Below are positions 1-7,822 of a stretch of DNA of 45,725 nt, piece by piece (positions within the stretch are counted from its first letter, which is position 1; every line of letters starts with the position of its first letter). Origin of the DNA: Candidatus Shapirobacteria bacterium (lineage in GTDB: Bacteria; Patescibacteriota; Microgenomatia; UBA12405); NCBI GenBank assembly GCA_023245435.1, contig JAHFKH010000002.1, forward strand, positions 1-45,725, read 5' to 3'. Made by a program: the position numbers and the translations under genes. The notes under the pieces are model-generated. The model searched no databases and had not been told where the DNA came from. It saw only the letters and a program-made list of their open reading frames with translations.

Positions 1-8
1 TAATCAAG

Positions 9-80
9 TGCGCCCACCGAGAATCGGACTCGGATCAACGGTTCCGCAAACCGCTATTCTATCCATTAAACTATAGGCGC
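9..80 (-). tRNA. tRNA-Arg (anticodon GCG)
   Basis: The minus strand folds as a 72-nt cloverleaf. The acceptor stem pairs GCGCCTA with TGGGCGC, the anticodon stem pairs GCGGT with ACCGT, and the T stem pairs CCGAG with CTCGG. The anticodon loop TTGCGGA places GCG at positions 34-36, which reads the Arg codon CGC and, by wobble, CGU. The discriminator is A. The 3' CCA is not encoded, because the next bases read CTT, so it must be added after transcription. Most bacteria use an A34 (inosine) tRNA-Arg for this box, so GCG is a slightly unusual choice. Confidence 0.92.
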
Positions 81-108
81 GAATCCTGTTATTATAACCT
101 AAATTGAT

Positions 109-681
109 CTATTTATCCTTACTTTGGGTACTTGGCTTATCTTCAAGGGGGAGTCGGTCAGCAAACCATTTGGTAATTTTATCGACCAGGGTAGGTGATT
201 CATCAAGCATGGGGATTATTTTTAAAACAATTTCTTTAATTTTTTCTTGATCTTTTGGATCAATTACCATAGTTACCTGCCTGGGAAATCGTAAATTAGT
301 TTCAAAAGCGACCGTAAGGCTGGATAATGATTTTTTGAACCAAAAACGATTTAAAAGAGCCCATTCATAACGCAAATCACCAAAATAAATACCACGATTA
401 GTTAATTTATTATTAACCATTCCTGGGGGAACAGTCGATAGGGCGTAATATAAAAACATGACGGCAATTAGGGATAAAATTAAAGGAAATTCATTAACAA
501 AAAATAATATAATTGAAACTAAGACTAAAATTGCAATCGCAGTAATCCAAAAATCTCTATCTTTGCGTTGAAAACTACGTTCAGGTGCTGTCCATTCAAA
601 TAAGGTTTTTTCTTCATTAACATCCTGCAATTTTTCCTCAATCGGGTCAATATTCTTTTTTACATCGGTCATTAATATCAT
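109..681 (-). CDS. Small two-TM membrane protein, conserved hypothetical
   Basis: This is a 190-aa protein with a charged N-terminus, a Trp/aromatic-rich juxtamembrane stretch (FEWTAPERSF), then two adjacent hydrophobic segments at about residues 45-85. A soluble basic C-terminal domain of about 100 residues follows. The two-TM hairpin plus small beta-rich domain (GIYFGDLRYEWALLNRFW) recalls bacterial PH-domain (bPH/YdbS-like) membrane proteins, but no diagnostic motif settles this. I associate very similar proteins with Patescibacteria, from memory. The gene lies alone between two tRNA genes. An alternative start is the Met at residue 4. The function is unknown. Confidence 0.75.
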   Translation of the reverse strand: MILMTDVKKNIDPIEEKLQDVNEEKTLFEWTAPERSFQRKDRDFWITAIAILVLVSIILFFVNEFPLILSLIAVMFLYYALSTVPPGMVNNKLTNRGIYFGDLRYEWALLNRFWFKKSLSSLTVAFETNLRFPRQVTMVIDPKDQEKIKEIVLKIIPMLDESPTLVDKITKWFADRLPLEDKPSTQSKDK

Positions 682-726
682 CTTAGCATAAAATAGGGTG
701 TCTTTTTGTTATAATCAGAAGCAATT

Positions 727-812
727 GGAAGGGTGCGGCGAATGGTAAGCCACGGGTTTGCTAAACCCGCGTCAGAAATGGCATGAGGGTTCGACTCCCT
801 CCCCTTCCGCCA
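727..812 (+). tRNA. tRNA-Ser (anticodon GCU)
   Basis: This is an 86-nt type II tRNA with acceptor GGAAGGG/CCCTTCC, discriminator G and an encoded CCA at 810-812. The anticodon stem is CGGGT/ACCCG, with loop TTGCTAA giving anticodon GCT (reads AGC/AGU). The variable arm is long, as expected for tRNA-Ser, and the T stem is GAGGG/CCCTC. CCA is encoded here, unlike in the tRNA-Arg at 9-80. Confidence 0.95.
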
Positions 813-946
813 AAGGGTCAAAGTTCTATGCGACCCACTTGCTAGTCAAGTATTGCCCTAACCTGTTGGTGTTTATTCTTCAAAAGAAACATTTTTCGAT
901 TTAACAGCCTGTAATATATATAAATGGTGGAAGGCAAATAACTTAT

Positions 947-2131
947 TTATTCCTCAACTTTTGCAAATAGGAGGCTCTTGGCACTGAACAAAGCAGTAAT
1001 ACTTAAGATAGCAGTGGCAATTAAATATGGAGCCCGAAGTCCAATTTGACTATAAATAAAAGTACCAGCAACAGGTCCAATAATTCGGGCGACACTGCCG
1101 ATAGATTGACTAACACCCATTATATTTCCTTGCTCACTATCAGGAGTTTTTTTTGAAATGAGCCCAGCAAGTAACGGACCCGAAAGACTATTTCCAAAAG
1201 CCAATAACGTTACTGCAACAAAAAGCAAAGACATGTTGTTACTAAACGCAATCAAACCAAGAGCAAGTGCCATACAAACGATGGATACAATAATAGCGAT
1301 TCGTTCGGGAATAAATTTTAATATTCGTTTTAATAAAAACATCTGCATCACGATACCTATGAATCCTAAATAGGCAAAGATATAGCCGTTATCTCTGGCA
1401 GTTAGATGAAGTGAGTGTTCAGAAAAAAGAGCAAAAGTTCCCTGCATTAAGGAAAAAGCAAACATCATCATAAATGATATAGAAAGAAATAAACCAACTT
1501 CTGGATGAGTCAAAGCATCACGGAAATCTCCTAAACTAAAAAATTTCTTCCTTTTTTTAACCTCAACTTTAATGTCTTCATTAACTTTTATTGACTCAGG
1601 TAGAAAGAAATAGGTAAGAATTGTAGCTACCAGAGCAACTGCCCCAGCAACCAAGGCAGGAACGCCATAACCATAAACAGAGAGTAACCCGCCGGCTGCC
1701 GGTCCAAGAATCATCCCCAAACTAAGACCGGCCATCATAATTCCCATACCTTCAGTTCTATTTTCCTTACTGGTAATGTCGGCTATATAGGCCTGAGCAG
1801 TGGAGATATTTCCACCAGAAGCACCGTCAATGATGCGGGCTAAAAACAATAATGGTATAGAATTTGCAAAACCTAAAATTCCAAAAGATAATGCTGTTCC
1901 TCCAATAGAAAACAAAAGTATTGGCCGTCTGCCAAATCTATCCGATAACTCACCCAAAATCGGCGCTGATAAAAGCTGGAATACTGAATAAACAGTGGCA
2001 AGCAATCCAATAGTCACCGGTCCAGCACCAAAACTCTCGACATAGTAAGGCAGTAAAGGAAGAATAATACCAAAACCCAACATATTGATAAAAATAATCA
2101 AAAATATAATCCACATCCGTCTGTCTCTCAC
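947..2131 (-). CDS. MFS drug-efflux transporter (DHA1/TetA-like)
   Basis: A 394-aa inner-membrane antiporter of the major facilitator superfamily, the usual length for the 12-TM DHA1 (TCR/Tet) group. Motif A is visible after TM2 (GELSDRFGRRPIL, about residues 60-72). A motif-C-like glycine/proline stretch typical of drug:H+ antiporters (GMILGPAAGGLL) sits in TM5. The N- and C-terminal halves are joined by a basic loop (KVEVKKRKKFF). The start lies 4 nt after the stop of the MacB-type permease, so it is the last gene of the MarR-headed export operon. That placement suggests induction by the same signal. The substrate cannot be read from sequence; tetracycline or a multidrug range are possibilities only. 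Confidence 0.9.
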   Translation of the reverse strand: MRDRRMWIIFLIIFINMLGFGIILPLLPYYVESFGAGPVTIGLLATVYSVFQLLSAPILGELSDRFGRRPILLFSIGGTALSFGILGFANSIPLLFLARIIDGASGGNISTAQAYIADITSKENRTEGMGIMMAGLSLGMILGPAAGGLLSVYGYGVPALVAGAVALVATILTYFFLPESIKVNEDIKVEVKKRKKFFSLGDFRDALTHPEVGLFLSISFMMMFAFSLMQGTFALFSEHSLHLTARDNGYIFAYLGFIGIVMQMFLLKRILKFIPERIAIIVSIVCMALALGLIAFSNNMSLLFVAVTLLAFGNSLSGPLLAGLISKKTPDSEQGNIMGVSQSIGSVARIIGPVAGTFIYSQIGLRAPYLIATAILSITALFSAKSLLFAKVEE

Positions 2132-2135
2132 GTGT

Positions 2136-3353
2136 TTATTCGTATCTTAATGCCTCAATAGGTGATAACTTGGCGGCTCTTTGGGCGGGATAATAGCCAA
2201 AAACAACTCCAACAATTGAAGAGACACCGACGGCAAGAAGAATTGAAGTCGGGGAAACGACAAAGGGAATATTAATTAAAGTGGAGGCGATAAATGAAAG
2301 AATGATTCCAATTGTCATCCCAATTACTCCCCCAACCAGGGTTAAAACAATGGCCTCTAGAATAAATTGAGTAAGAATGTCCCGATCTCTGGCACCAATA
2401 GATTTCAAAAGACCGATCTCTTTGGTCCTTTCGGTAACAGTCATGAGCATCATGTTCATAATGCCGATGCCACCGACAACCAGAGAAATACCGGCAATAC
2501 CGGCTAAAAGAGAAGTAAGTAATCCGGTAACTGAACCGACAGTGGCAAGGGCTTCCTGAGAACTGTTGACAGTAAAATCTTTTAAATCTCCTTCGGCAAT
2601 ATTGTGTTGATCAATCATTAGGGCGGTGACATCATTTATAGTTTGATCCACAAGATCGGCATTTTCTGCTTTGGCTAGAATAAAGGAAACATAATCCTGG
2701 CCGAGAAGAATTTTCATGGCCGTGTTGACGGGGATATAAACAGCTTTGTTGGGATTAGAAATAGCACTACTGTCCTTTTCTGTTAAAACACCAACTATCC
2801 TAAATGAGCGATTATCAATTTTTATGGTTTCGCCAACCGGTTCGGCACCTTCTCCAAATAAATCAGTGACCACTTGTGAACCAATGACAGCGACTCGAGA
2901 GAGGGCGCTTTCATCGTCTTTAGTAAAAAATTCACCTTGTTTAGCTTCCAGTGACTGAATAGAGAAATAATCGGCGGAGACTCCTTGGACATTAATATTG
3001 ATAGTTTGTCCATTAGCATTGGCTTGAACTGGTTTAGAAACAAGGGCTGAAACTGCTGAAATATTTTGAATTCGGGTTTTATCAGCTAAAGCTTTAGCAT
3101 CTTCGAGTTTAAGACTGTTGGTTTGAGTGCGTATTCCCTGTCGACCTTCACTTGATCCTGGGGTGATATAAATGGTGTTGGTACCAAACGAAGAAAGTTG
3201 ATTGTTAATACTTTTAGTGGCGCCATCTCCTAAGGAAATAATTAAAATAACTGAGGCAATCCCAATAACAATGCCAAGCATAGTTAAAAGAGTACGAAGA
3301 ACATTTCCCTTGAGGGCAGCGATGGCAGATAAAATAAGTTCGCGGTAATTCAT
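2136..3353 (-). CDS. ABC transporter permease, MacB/FtsX type
   Basis: A 405-aa permease with one N-terminal TM (RTLLTMLGIVIGIASVILIISLG), a large extracytoplasmic MacB periplasmic-core-like domain (about residues 45-250) and three C-terminal TM segments of the FtsX domain. The region GGIGIMNMMLMTVTERTKEIGLLKSIGA is a classic coupling segment of MacB-like permeases. It ends with the family-typical PAQRAAKLSPIEALRYE. It would dimerise and pair with the ATPase encoded 4 nt upstream and the membrane-fusion protein before that. MacB-type systems export peptides, macrolides or lipids by mechanotransmission, but the substrate here is unknown. It is a paralogue of the permease at 36274-37497. Confidence 0.92.
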   Translation of the reverse strand: MNYRELILSAIAALKGNVLRTLLTMLGIVIGIASVILIISLGDGATKSINNQLSSFGTNTIYITPGSSEGRQGIRTQTNSLKLEDAKALADKTRIQNISAVSALVSKPVQANANGQTININVQGVSADYFSIQSLEAKQGEFFTKDDESALSRVAVIGSQVVTDLFGEGAEPVGETIKIDNRSFRIVGVLTEKDSSAISNPNKAVYIPVNTAMKILLGQDYVSFILAKAENADLVDQTINDVTALMIDQHNIAEGDLKDFTVNSSQEALATVGSVTGLLTSLLAGIAGISLVVGGIGIMNMMLMTVTERTKEIGLLKSIGARDRDILTQFILEAIVLTLVGGVIGMTIGIILSFIASTLINIPFVVSPTSILLAVGVSSIVGVVFGYYPAQRAAKLSPIEALRYE

Positions 3354-3357
3354 ATAA

Positions 3358-4056
3358 TTAGTTCTTTTTATCAGAAATTATTTTGCCATCTTTTAAACGC
3401 ACAACTCGTTTGGCAAAAGTGGCCATATCGTCCTCGTGAGTAATAAGAACAATGGTATGACCTTTTTTATTGAGTTCTTGAAAAAAGGTCATAATTTCAG
3501 TGGCGGTTTTACTGTCTAAATTTCCAGTTGGTTCGTCGGCTAGAATAATGGCTGGACTCATCACTAACGCCCGGGCAATTGCCACCCGTTGAATTTGACC
3601 TCCGGAAATGTGATTGGAGATATTATTGGATTTTGATTCGATATTAACGAGTTTCAAGGCTTCCATAGCCCTTTTTTGCCGTTCTTCAGGAGGAATACCA
3701 GCATACATCATGGGGCGTTCGACATTTTTGAGGACAGTAGTTCGGGGAAGTAAATTGAAAGATTGAAAGACGAAGCCAATTTCACGATTCCTAATGTAAG
3801 CTAATTCATCACTATTGTAGGAGCTGATGTCTTTACCCTTTAGAAAATATTGGCCACTAGTGGGGGTGTCGAGGGCACCTAAAATATGCATGGTAGTGGA
3901 TTTACCACTGCCTGATGGTCCCATAATAGCCACAAATTCCCCTTTTTTAATATCAAGAGAAAGTCCTTTTAGGGCCTCATAACCATCGCTTCCTTGACCA
4001 TAGATCTTAGTGATATTTCGGAGGGAAATGATAACGGTGTCGTCTTTTTGATTCAT
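3358..4056 (-). CDS. ABC transporter ATPase, MacB/LolD type
   Basis: A 232-aa nucleotide-binding protein that powers the adjacent permease. Walker A is GPSGSGKST at residues 46-54, the Q-loop follows in VFQSFNLLPR, and the signature is ISGGQ. Walker B is IILADEP with D-loop GNLDS, and the switch histidine is in LITHE. Length and motif order match the lipoprotein/macrolide (LolD/MacB/FtsE) ATPase group. It sits 3 nt from the fusion-protein gene and 4 nt from the permease gene, so the three are almost certainly translated together. It differs from the second system's ATPase (37502-38182) in having an intact D-loop Asp. Confidence 0.94.
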   Translation of the reverse strand: MNQKDDTVIISLRNITKIYGQGSDGYEALKGLSLDIKKGEFVAIMGPSGSGKSTTMHILGALDTPTSGQYFLKGKDISSYNSDELAYIRNREIGFVFQSFNLLPRTTVLKNVERPMMYAGIPPEERQKRAMEALKLVNIESKSNNISNHISGGQIQRVAIARALVMSPAIILADEPTGNLDSKTATEIMTFFQELNKKGHTIVLITHEDDMATFAKRVVRLKDGKIISDKKN

Positions 4057-4059
4057 AAT

Positions 4060-5271
4060 TTAGCCTCCAAGTGGACTGCTACTAGTTGACTTTACAGCTC
4101 CATTTTTAGTACCAGTGATGATTTGAGTACCTTCATCAAGACCACTTTTAATTTCGGTTCGTTCTGGGCTCTTAATGCCAATTTCAACCGGAATATATTT
4201 GGTAGTTTTAGTTTTAGGATCGATAACTTGAACAGCTTTTTTGCCCTCGTAGGGTTTAATAGCGCTGTTGGGAACGGTCAAAACATTTTCAGCTTTGTCG
4301 ACTTCGATATCAACATTAGCGGTCATGGCTGGGCGGATAGAATCTTCAGGGTCGGTTATTTTGATAACAATATTGTAGGTAATAACGCCGAGAGTATTGG
4401 TACCGATGGAATCGACATGAATGACTTGACCATTGAATGTTTTACCGGGAAAAGCATCCAGATTTAATTGAGCAGAATCGCCATTTTTTACTTTTGGAAC
4501 ATCGACCTCATTTAGGGCTAATTTTACAGTATAGCTGTTAAGATCGACAATAATGAGAACTGGTGTTGAGGAGGTGCTCAGAACAGTGCCACCGTTGGCA
4601 ATTACTTTGTCACCGATTTCGTAGGCTAAATTGGCGATGGTTCCGGAAGAGGGAGCTTTAACAGTGACACTTTGAGTTGTGCGATAAATAAATTCGGCTG
4701 ATTTAAGAGAAGCCTCGGCAGTTTTTAGAGTATCAGAGGCATTATCATTGGCAACTTCAAATGAGGTTCTGGTAGCTTTTTCAGAAAAGTTTTCATCACT
4801 GGAGTGGTCTTTTAGCTGGTCATGAATGTTGTCAACTAGGGCTTGAGTATTGCGTCGGTTATTAAGAGCTTGTTGATAGGCAGAAGCGGCACTTTGGTAA
4901 GTAGCAAAGGCGGCAGCCTTTTCCTGGTCGGTGGCAGTACTACGGATTTGAAACAGATTTTGATTGACTTTAACAGAAGCACCATCTTCGACATAAATTT
5001 TTTCGATAATTCCGGTGGAACTGGAATAGACGTCAGATCTGTTGGTAGTGGCAATGTTACCGGTTTCAGAAACAATTTGGGAAATAGTGGCTTTTTCAAC
5101 AGCTTGAGTGAGATACTGGGGTTTTGCATTAGCACTTTGAACTCGCTTAAAGATAAAAAAAATGACAATTAAAATAGCAACAATTACAACTATTTTATTT
5201 TTCGTTCTTATTTTACGAAACCATTTAATTGGTTTTTGAACTGATTGAAGGATTTGTTTTAATTTATTCAT
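4060..5271 (-). CDS. Membrane-fusion (HlyD/MacA-like) protein
   Basis: A 403-aa adaptor with one N-terminal TM anchor (residues about 28-43). A split lipoyl/biotinyl-like domain (SGTIANLAYEIGDKV is the second half) is interrupted by an alpha-helical coiled-coil hairpin rich in Ala/Gln/Asn (about 110-205). A beta-barrel and membrane-proximal domain follow. The C-terminus is Ser/Gly-rich. In diderms such proteins bridge to an outer-membrane channel, and none is encoded here. In a presumed monoderm Patescibacterium the adaptor would instead project into the cell wall. The ATG overlaps the 3' end of marR by 8 bp, so the two are coupled. Confidence 0.9.
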   Translation of the reverse strand: MNKLKQILQSVQKPIKWFRKIRTKNKIVVIVAILIVIFFIFKRVQSANAKPQYLTQAVEKATISQIVSETGNIATTNRSDVYSSSTGIIEKIYVEDGASVKVNQNLFQIRSTATDQEKAAAFATYQSAASAYQQALNNRRNTQALVDNIHDQLKDHSSDENFSEKATRTSFEVANDNASDTLKTAEASLKSAEFIYRTTQSVTVKAPSSGTIANLAYEIGDKVIANGGTVLSTSSTPVLIIVDLNSYTVKLALNEVDVPKVKNGDSAQLNLDAFPGKTFNGQVIHVDSIGTNTLGVITYNIVIKITDPEDSIRPAMTANVDIEVDKAENVLTVPNSAIKPYEGKKAVQVIDPKTKTTKYIPVEIGIKSPERTEIKSGLDEGTQIITGTKNGAVKSTSSSPLGG

Positions 5272-5707
5272 TATGTTCTTTAGTTAATGTTTCTAAAAGA
5301 TTGGCATATATTCTAGTAAGATCCTTGAGGTCTTTTGTTGGAATTTTAGAGAAAATCATTTGTATTTTTTCCATGAGTTTCTTTCTAAGAGTAACAAATT
5401 CCCTCTCGCCGCTTTCAGTGATAATTAGCCTGATAATACGTCTGTCTTCTTGATCATTAATTCTTTCTATAAGTCCTACCTTTACAAGTCTTTCTATAAG
5501 TTGTGTCGCTGAAGATTTTGAAAGTTTCAAAAAGTTAGCCAAACCACTAACAGTTCCACGTGGCTCTTCTTTTAAAAATTGGAGTGCCGTAAGTTGGAGC
5601 ATAGTTGCTTTTTTCTCTTCATGATCTTCCTGTGTCTGTTGAGACATAAGTTTTCCAAACTGCATCATGGTGCTAAATAATTGTTCGAAATCGGCGTCGT
5701 TTTTCAT
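5264..5707 (-). CDS. MarR-family transcriptional regulator
   Basis: A 147-aa winged-helix regulator of standard MarR length. The DNA-binding region is LSKSSATQLIERLVKVGLIER, followed by the wing DQEDRRIIRLIITESG, in which the Asp-Arg-Arg of the wing is typical of MarR proteins. It heads the efflux operon and overlaps the next gene by 8 bp. A perfect 8-bp inverted repeat lies 22 nt upstream of its start (5730-5750), so it probably represses its own operon and is released by a ligand that the pumps export. There is no clear Shine-Dalgarno before the ATG. Confidence 0.93.
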   Translation of the reverse strand: MKNDADFEQLFSTMMQFGKLMSQQTQEDHEEKKATMLQLTALQFLKEEPRGTVSGLANFLKLSKSSATQLIERLVKVGLIERINDQEDRRIIRLIITESGEREFVTLRKKLMEKIQMIFSKIPTKDLKDLTRIYANLLETLTKEHNE

Positions 5708-5729
5708 AGTTATTAGGTTTAACAGTTAA

Positions 5730-5750
5730 ATAGTTTACCACATAAACTAT
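5730..5750. promoter_or_regulatory. Probable MarR operator (8-bp inverted repeat)
   Basis: ATAGTTTA and TAAACTAT form a perfect inverted repeat around a 5-nt spacer (CCACA), the size and symmetry expected for a MarR dimer. On the minus strand a -35-like TTGCAA lies upstream and a possible -10 TAAACT falls inside the repeat, so binding would block RNA polymerase. A single TAAACTAT half-site recurs at 5981-5988, before the CadD-like gene. Confidence 0.75.
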
Positions 5751-5789
5751 ATATTGCAACAATTTAATCTGTGGTAGAGTTTTTGACCA

Positions 5790-5903
5790 TACTTTGATCG
5801 TCAGCTTATTTGTTGTGTGTGTAAACTTTGTCTTGATTGCTGACACTATTTGGATTCTGTCTTCAGCAGATCCAGTTTTTAAAACGTAGCGAATAATATC
5901 CAC
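5790..5903 (-). pseudogene. Relic of a serine recombinase C-terminus
   Basis: Read on the minus strand, this stretch encodes a peptide with VLKTGSAEDRIQIVSAIK followed by TKF and LTIK. It matches, nearly residue for residue, the last about 35 residues of the intact recombinase at 19431-20756 (VLKAGSAEDRIQIMSAIK, TKF, LTIK). The DNA is also visibly similar, for example attctgtcttcagc against attctgtcctcagc. The rest of the gene is absent. The homology stops at about 5900, exactly where a 10-bp inverted repeat begins. It is therefore a scar of an earlier related element, in the same orientation as the intact gene. The open frame running on to 5673 is chance read-through into the marR 5' end. 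Confidence 0.85.
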
Positions 5904-5925
5904 AATTAATATAAAATTAATTGTG
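5901..5925. repeat. Perfect 10-bp inverted repeat beside the recombinase relic
   Basis: CACAATTAAT and ATTAATTGTG are perfect inverted arms around the 5-nt loop ATAAA. The repeat starts where homology to the recombinase ends. It could be a site left by the lost element, an AT-rich terminator, or an operator in the 144-bp gap before the CadD-like gene. The rest of that gap holds no recognisable gene. Confidence 0.6.
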
Positions 5926-6047
5926 TAATATGTTTACATTTTAGGGTGTAATAATAATCATCCTCATGTTGGTTGGATGCTAAACTATTTATTAGATAAT
6001 TCTACAAACTGCTTCCAAAATATTAAAAGAGGAAGTAAAAAAATCTA

Positions 6048-6668
6048 ATGATCGCCATTATTTTGACCGCCATTGCTACTTTTATTGTCACAGGAATAGA
6101 TGAAATTGTTGTTCTAACAATACTTTTTGTTCATTACAAAGAAAATAGTTCTGTCAGAGATATCTATATTGGTCAACTAATCTCAATGGTTGTTCTTTTG
6201 GCCATTAGTCTACTGGCGGTCTTTGGTATTACTACAATACCGAAGGAGTGGATTGGTCTATTGGGATTTGTTCCGTTTTTTTTGGGAATTAAAGTTTTTT
6301 TAATCGGCGATACCGAATCTTATGACGTGTATGAAGAAAAAGATTTAATTAAAAAAACCAAAAAGTTTAATAATTTAATTTTAGCAGTGGCCATAATTGC
6401 TATCGCTGGTGGTGCTGAAGAATTATCTATTTATATACCTTATTTAGCCTCTCTGAATACTAAAGATCTTATTACTACTCTAATAACCTTTATTTTATTA
6501 GTGCCAATTTGGTGTGCAGTATGTAAAAGACTTTCTTCTGTTAAGCGCATTCGTGAAAGAATTGAAAAATTTGAAAGAATTATCGTGCCAATTGTGTTTA
6601 TTGGTTTAGGTATTTTTGTTTTAATTGAAAACAATACTCTAGGTTATTTTTTAAAATTTTTTCATTAA
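6048..6668 (+). CDS. CadD-family cadmium resistance transporter
   Basis: A 206-aa polytopic membrane protein with about five or six TM segments. It opens with the family-typical TFIVTGIDEIVVLTILF, where an acidic pair sits in TM1, and a second acidic motif GGAEELSIYIPYLA begins the second half. The length (about 200 aa) and two-repeat layout fit the CadD group, whose known members in Gram-positives lower cellular cadmium. A good Shine-Dalgarno (GAGGAAG) lies about 12 nt before the ATG. A MarR half-site at 5981-5988 hints at co-regulation with the divergent efflux operon. The metal specificity is inferred from family only. Confidence 0.85.
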   Translation: MIAIILTAIATFIVTGIDEIVVLTILFVHYKENSSVRDIYIGQLISMVVLLAISLLAVFGITTIPKEWIGLLGFVPFFLGIKVFLIGDTESYDVYEEKDLIKKTKKFNNLILAVAIIAIAGGAEELSIYIPYLASLNTKDLITTLITFILLVPIWCAVCKRLSSVKRIRERIEKFERIIVPIVFIGLGIFVLIENNTLGYFLKFFH

Positions 6669-6691
6669 GTCCAGAGAGGTTATAATTATTT

Positions 6692-7015
6692 ATGATCAAA
6701 AAACTCTTAATCAATGCTCTTGCGTTTTATATCACGGCATATTTAATACCCGGTATTGTCATTAACGGTTGGCCGGCTCTATTAGTTATTTCCGTTGTTT
6801 GGGGAATACTGACAACTACTATTAAACCGATACTCACTATTTTAACCCTACCAATTAATATTGGAACCTTAGGCTTATTTACATTTGTGATTAATGCCGT
6901 TCTGCTCTTAATTGTCAGCAATATTGTTCCTGGATTCAGTATTAATGGTTTCGGCAATGCCTTACTTGCTGCCGTAGTACTTGCTATTACTAACGGGTTT
7001 CTGTTGCTGATTTAG
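6692..7015 (+). CDS. YvlD-like small membrane protein (phage holin 4_2 family)
   Basis: A 107-aa protein with four hydrophobic segments. The family motif is the conserved KPILTILTLPINIGTLGLFTFVINA block around residues 48-72. The family name reflects a superficial holin likeness. Most members are chromosomal, as in Bacillus YvlD, and are linked to envelope stress. An AGAGAGG Shine-Dalgarno precedes the ATG and the gene is 23 nt after the CadD-like gene, so the two may be co-transcribed. Its last 26 bp overlap the 3' end of the convergent patatin-like gene. Confidence 0.85.
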   Translation: MIKKLLINALAFYITAYLIPGIVINGWPALLVISVVWGILTTTIKPILTILTLPINIGTLGLFTFVINAVLLLIVSNIVPGFSINGFGNALLAAVVLAITNGFLLLI

Positions 7016-7790
7016 CCTTCAAATTAAAAAAATTACTGTCCATCATCGCTTGGTAACCTAAATCGATTAATTTTTGATAGTTTCTTTTTCTGAAATCCAA
7101 AATAAAAATATTATTGTCAGTTAAATTTAAATAAGTTATTTTTTGATTTTTTAATTTTTTAATCTCTTCTTGTCCGATACGAAGTTGCATAAAAGCGACT
7201 GAGCTATAAAGTACGTCGGGCGCAGAAGTGTTATTATCAATTTTTTTAATTGGTCCGGTAATATCAGAAATAATTAAGTTGTTAGTATCTTTAACCAGCG
7301 ATATTGGCAAATTATTTGCTACCCCACCGTCAATCAGATATCTTTCCTCAATTTTTACCGGAGAAAATACTCCGGGAATCGAAATGGCAGCCAATAACCC
7401 GGGGAAAAGTGATCCATGGTTAAAAATGATTTCTTCTTTTTGGTTAATATCAGTGGCGTTAAAAGAAAATGGTATTTTTAGTTCAGAAAAATTTGTAACC
7501 GGGATGAAACTTCTTAGAAGTGGTTCGATTCCCCGGGTTGAGCTTTCTCCTGTTCCGAAAGCACTGGTTTTTAACATCTTCAGATAATCGAGTTCTGAAA
7601 CTATTTTTTCTAGATCAATTTGGGGATCAGTAGCATATATCGCTCCGATTATCGCCCCAATTGAGGTTCCAGATACTTTATCTATTTTTATTCCTAGTTC
7701 TTGTATTGCTTTAATAACCCCGACATGAAAAAAACCTCTGGCTCCGCCGCCGCCAAGCACCAAACCAAGACTTTTCTTAGTAGATAACAC
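6990..7790 (-). CDS. Patatin-like phospholipase (RssA type)
   Basis: A 266-aa predicted cytoplasmic serine acyl-hydrolase. The oxyanion-hole loop GGGGARG lies at residues 13-19, the nucleophile motif GTSIG at 41-45 (Ser43), and the catalytic Asp in IDGG at about 152-155 (Asp153). This is the complete Ser-Asp dyad of patatins. The size and motif spacing match bacterial RssA/YlbK proteins. The gene is 32 nt downstream of the secreted-protein gene at 7823-9295, on the same strand, so it may be the tail of the MMPL operon and act on membrane lipids there. The 3' end overlaps the convergent YvlD-like gene. Confidence 0.92.
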   Translation of the reverse strand: MLSTKKSLGLVLGGGGARGFFHVGVIKAIQELGIKIDKVSGTSIGAIIGAIYATDPQIDLEKIVSELDYLKMLKTSAFGTGESSTRGIEPLLRSFIPVTNFSELKIPFSFNATDINQKEEIIFNHGSLFPGLLAAISIPGVFSPVKIEERYLIDGGVANNLPISLVKDTNNLIISDITGPIKKIDNNTSAPDVLYSSVAFMQLRIGQEEIKKLKNQKITYLNLTDNNIFILDFRKRNYQKLIDLGYQAMMDSNFFNLKAKSATETR

Positions 7791-7822
7791 AGCTAAAGTA
7801 TATCTAATTTAAAGAACTAAAG

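Noticed and set aside
813..946. Possible gene or att site after tRNA-Ser
   Set aside because: The 134-bp gap shows no frame, no hairpin of note and no duplicate of the tRNA 3' end elsewhere in the window.
5673..5903. A 76-aa gene upstream of marR
   Set aside because: Only its first half matches anything (the recombinase C-terminus), and it continues into the marR operator and 5' end, so it is a relic and not a gene.
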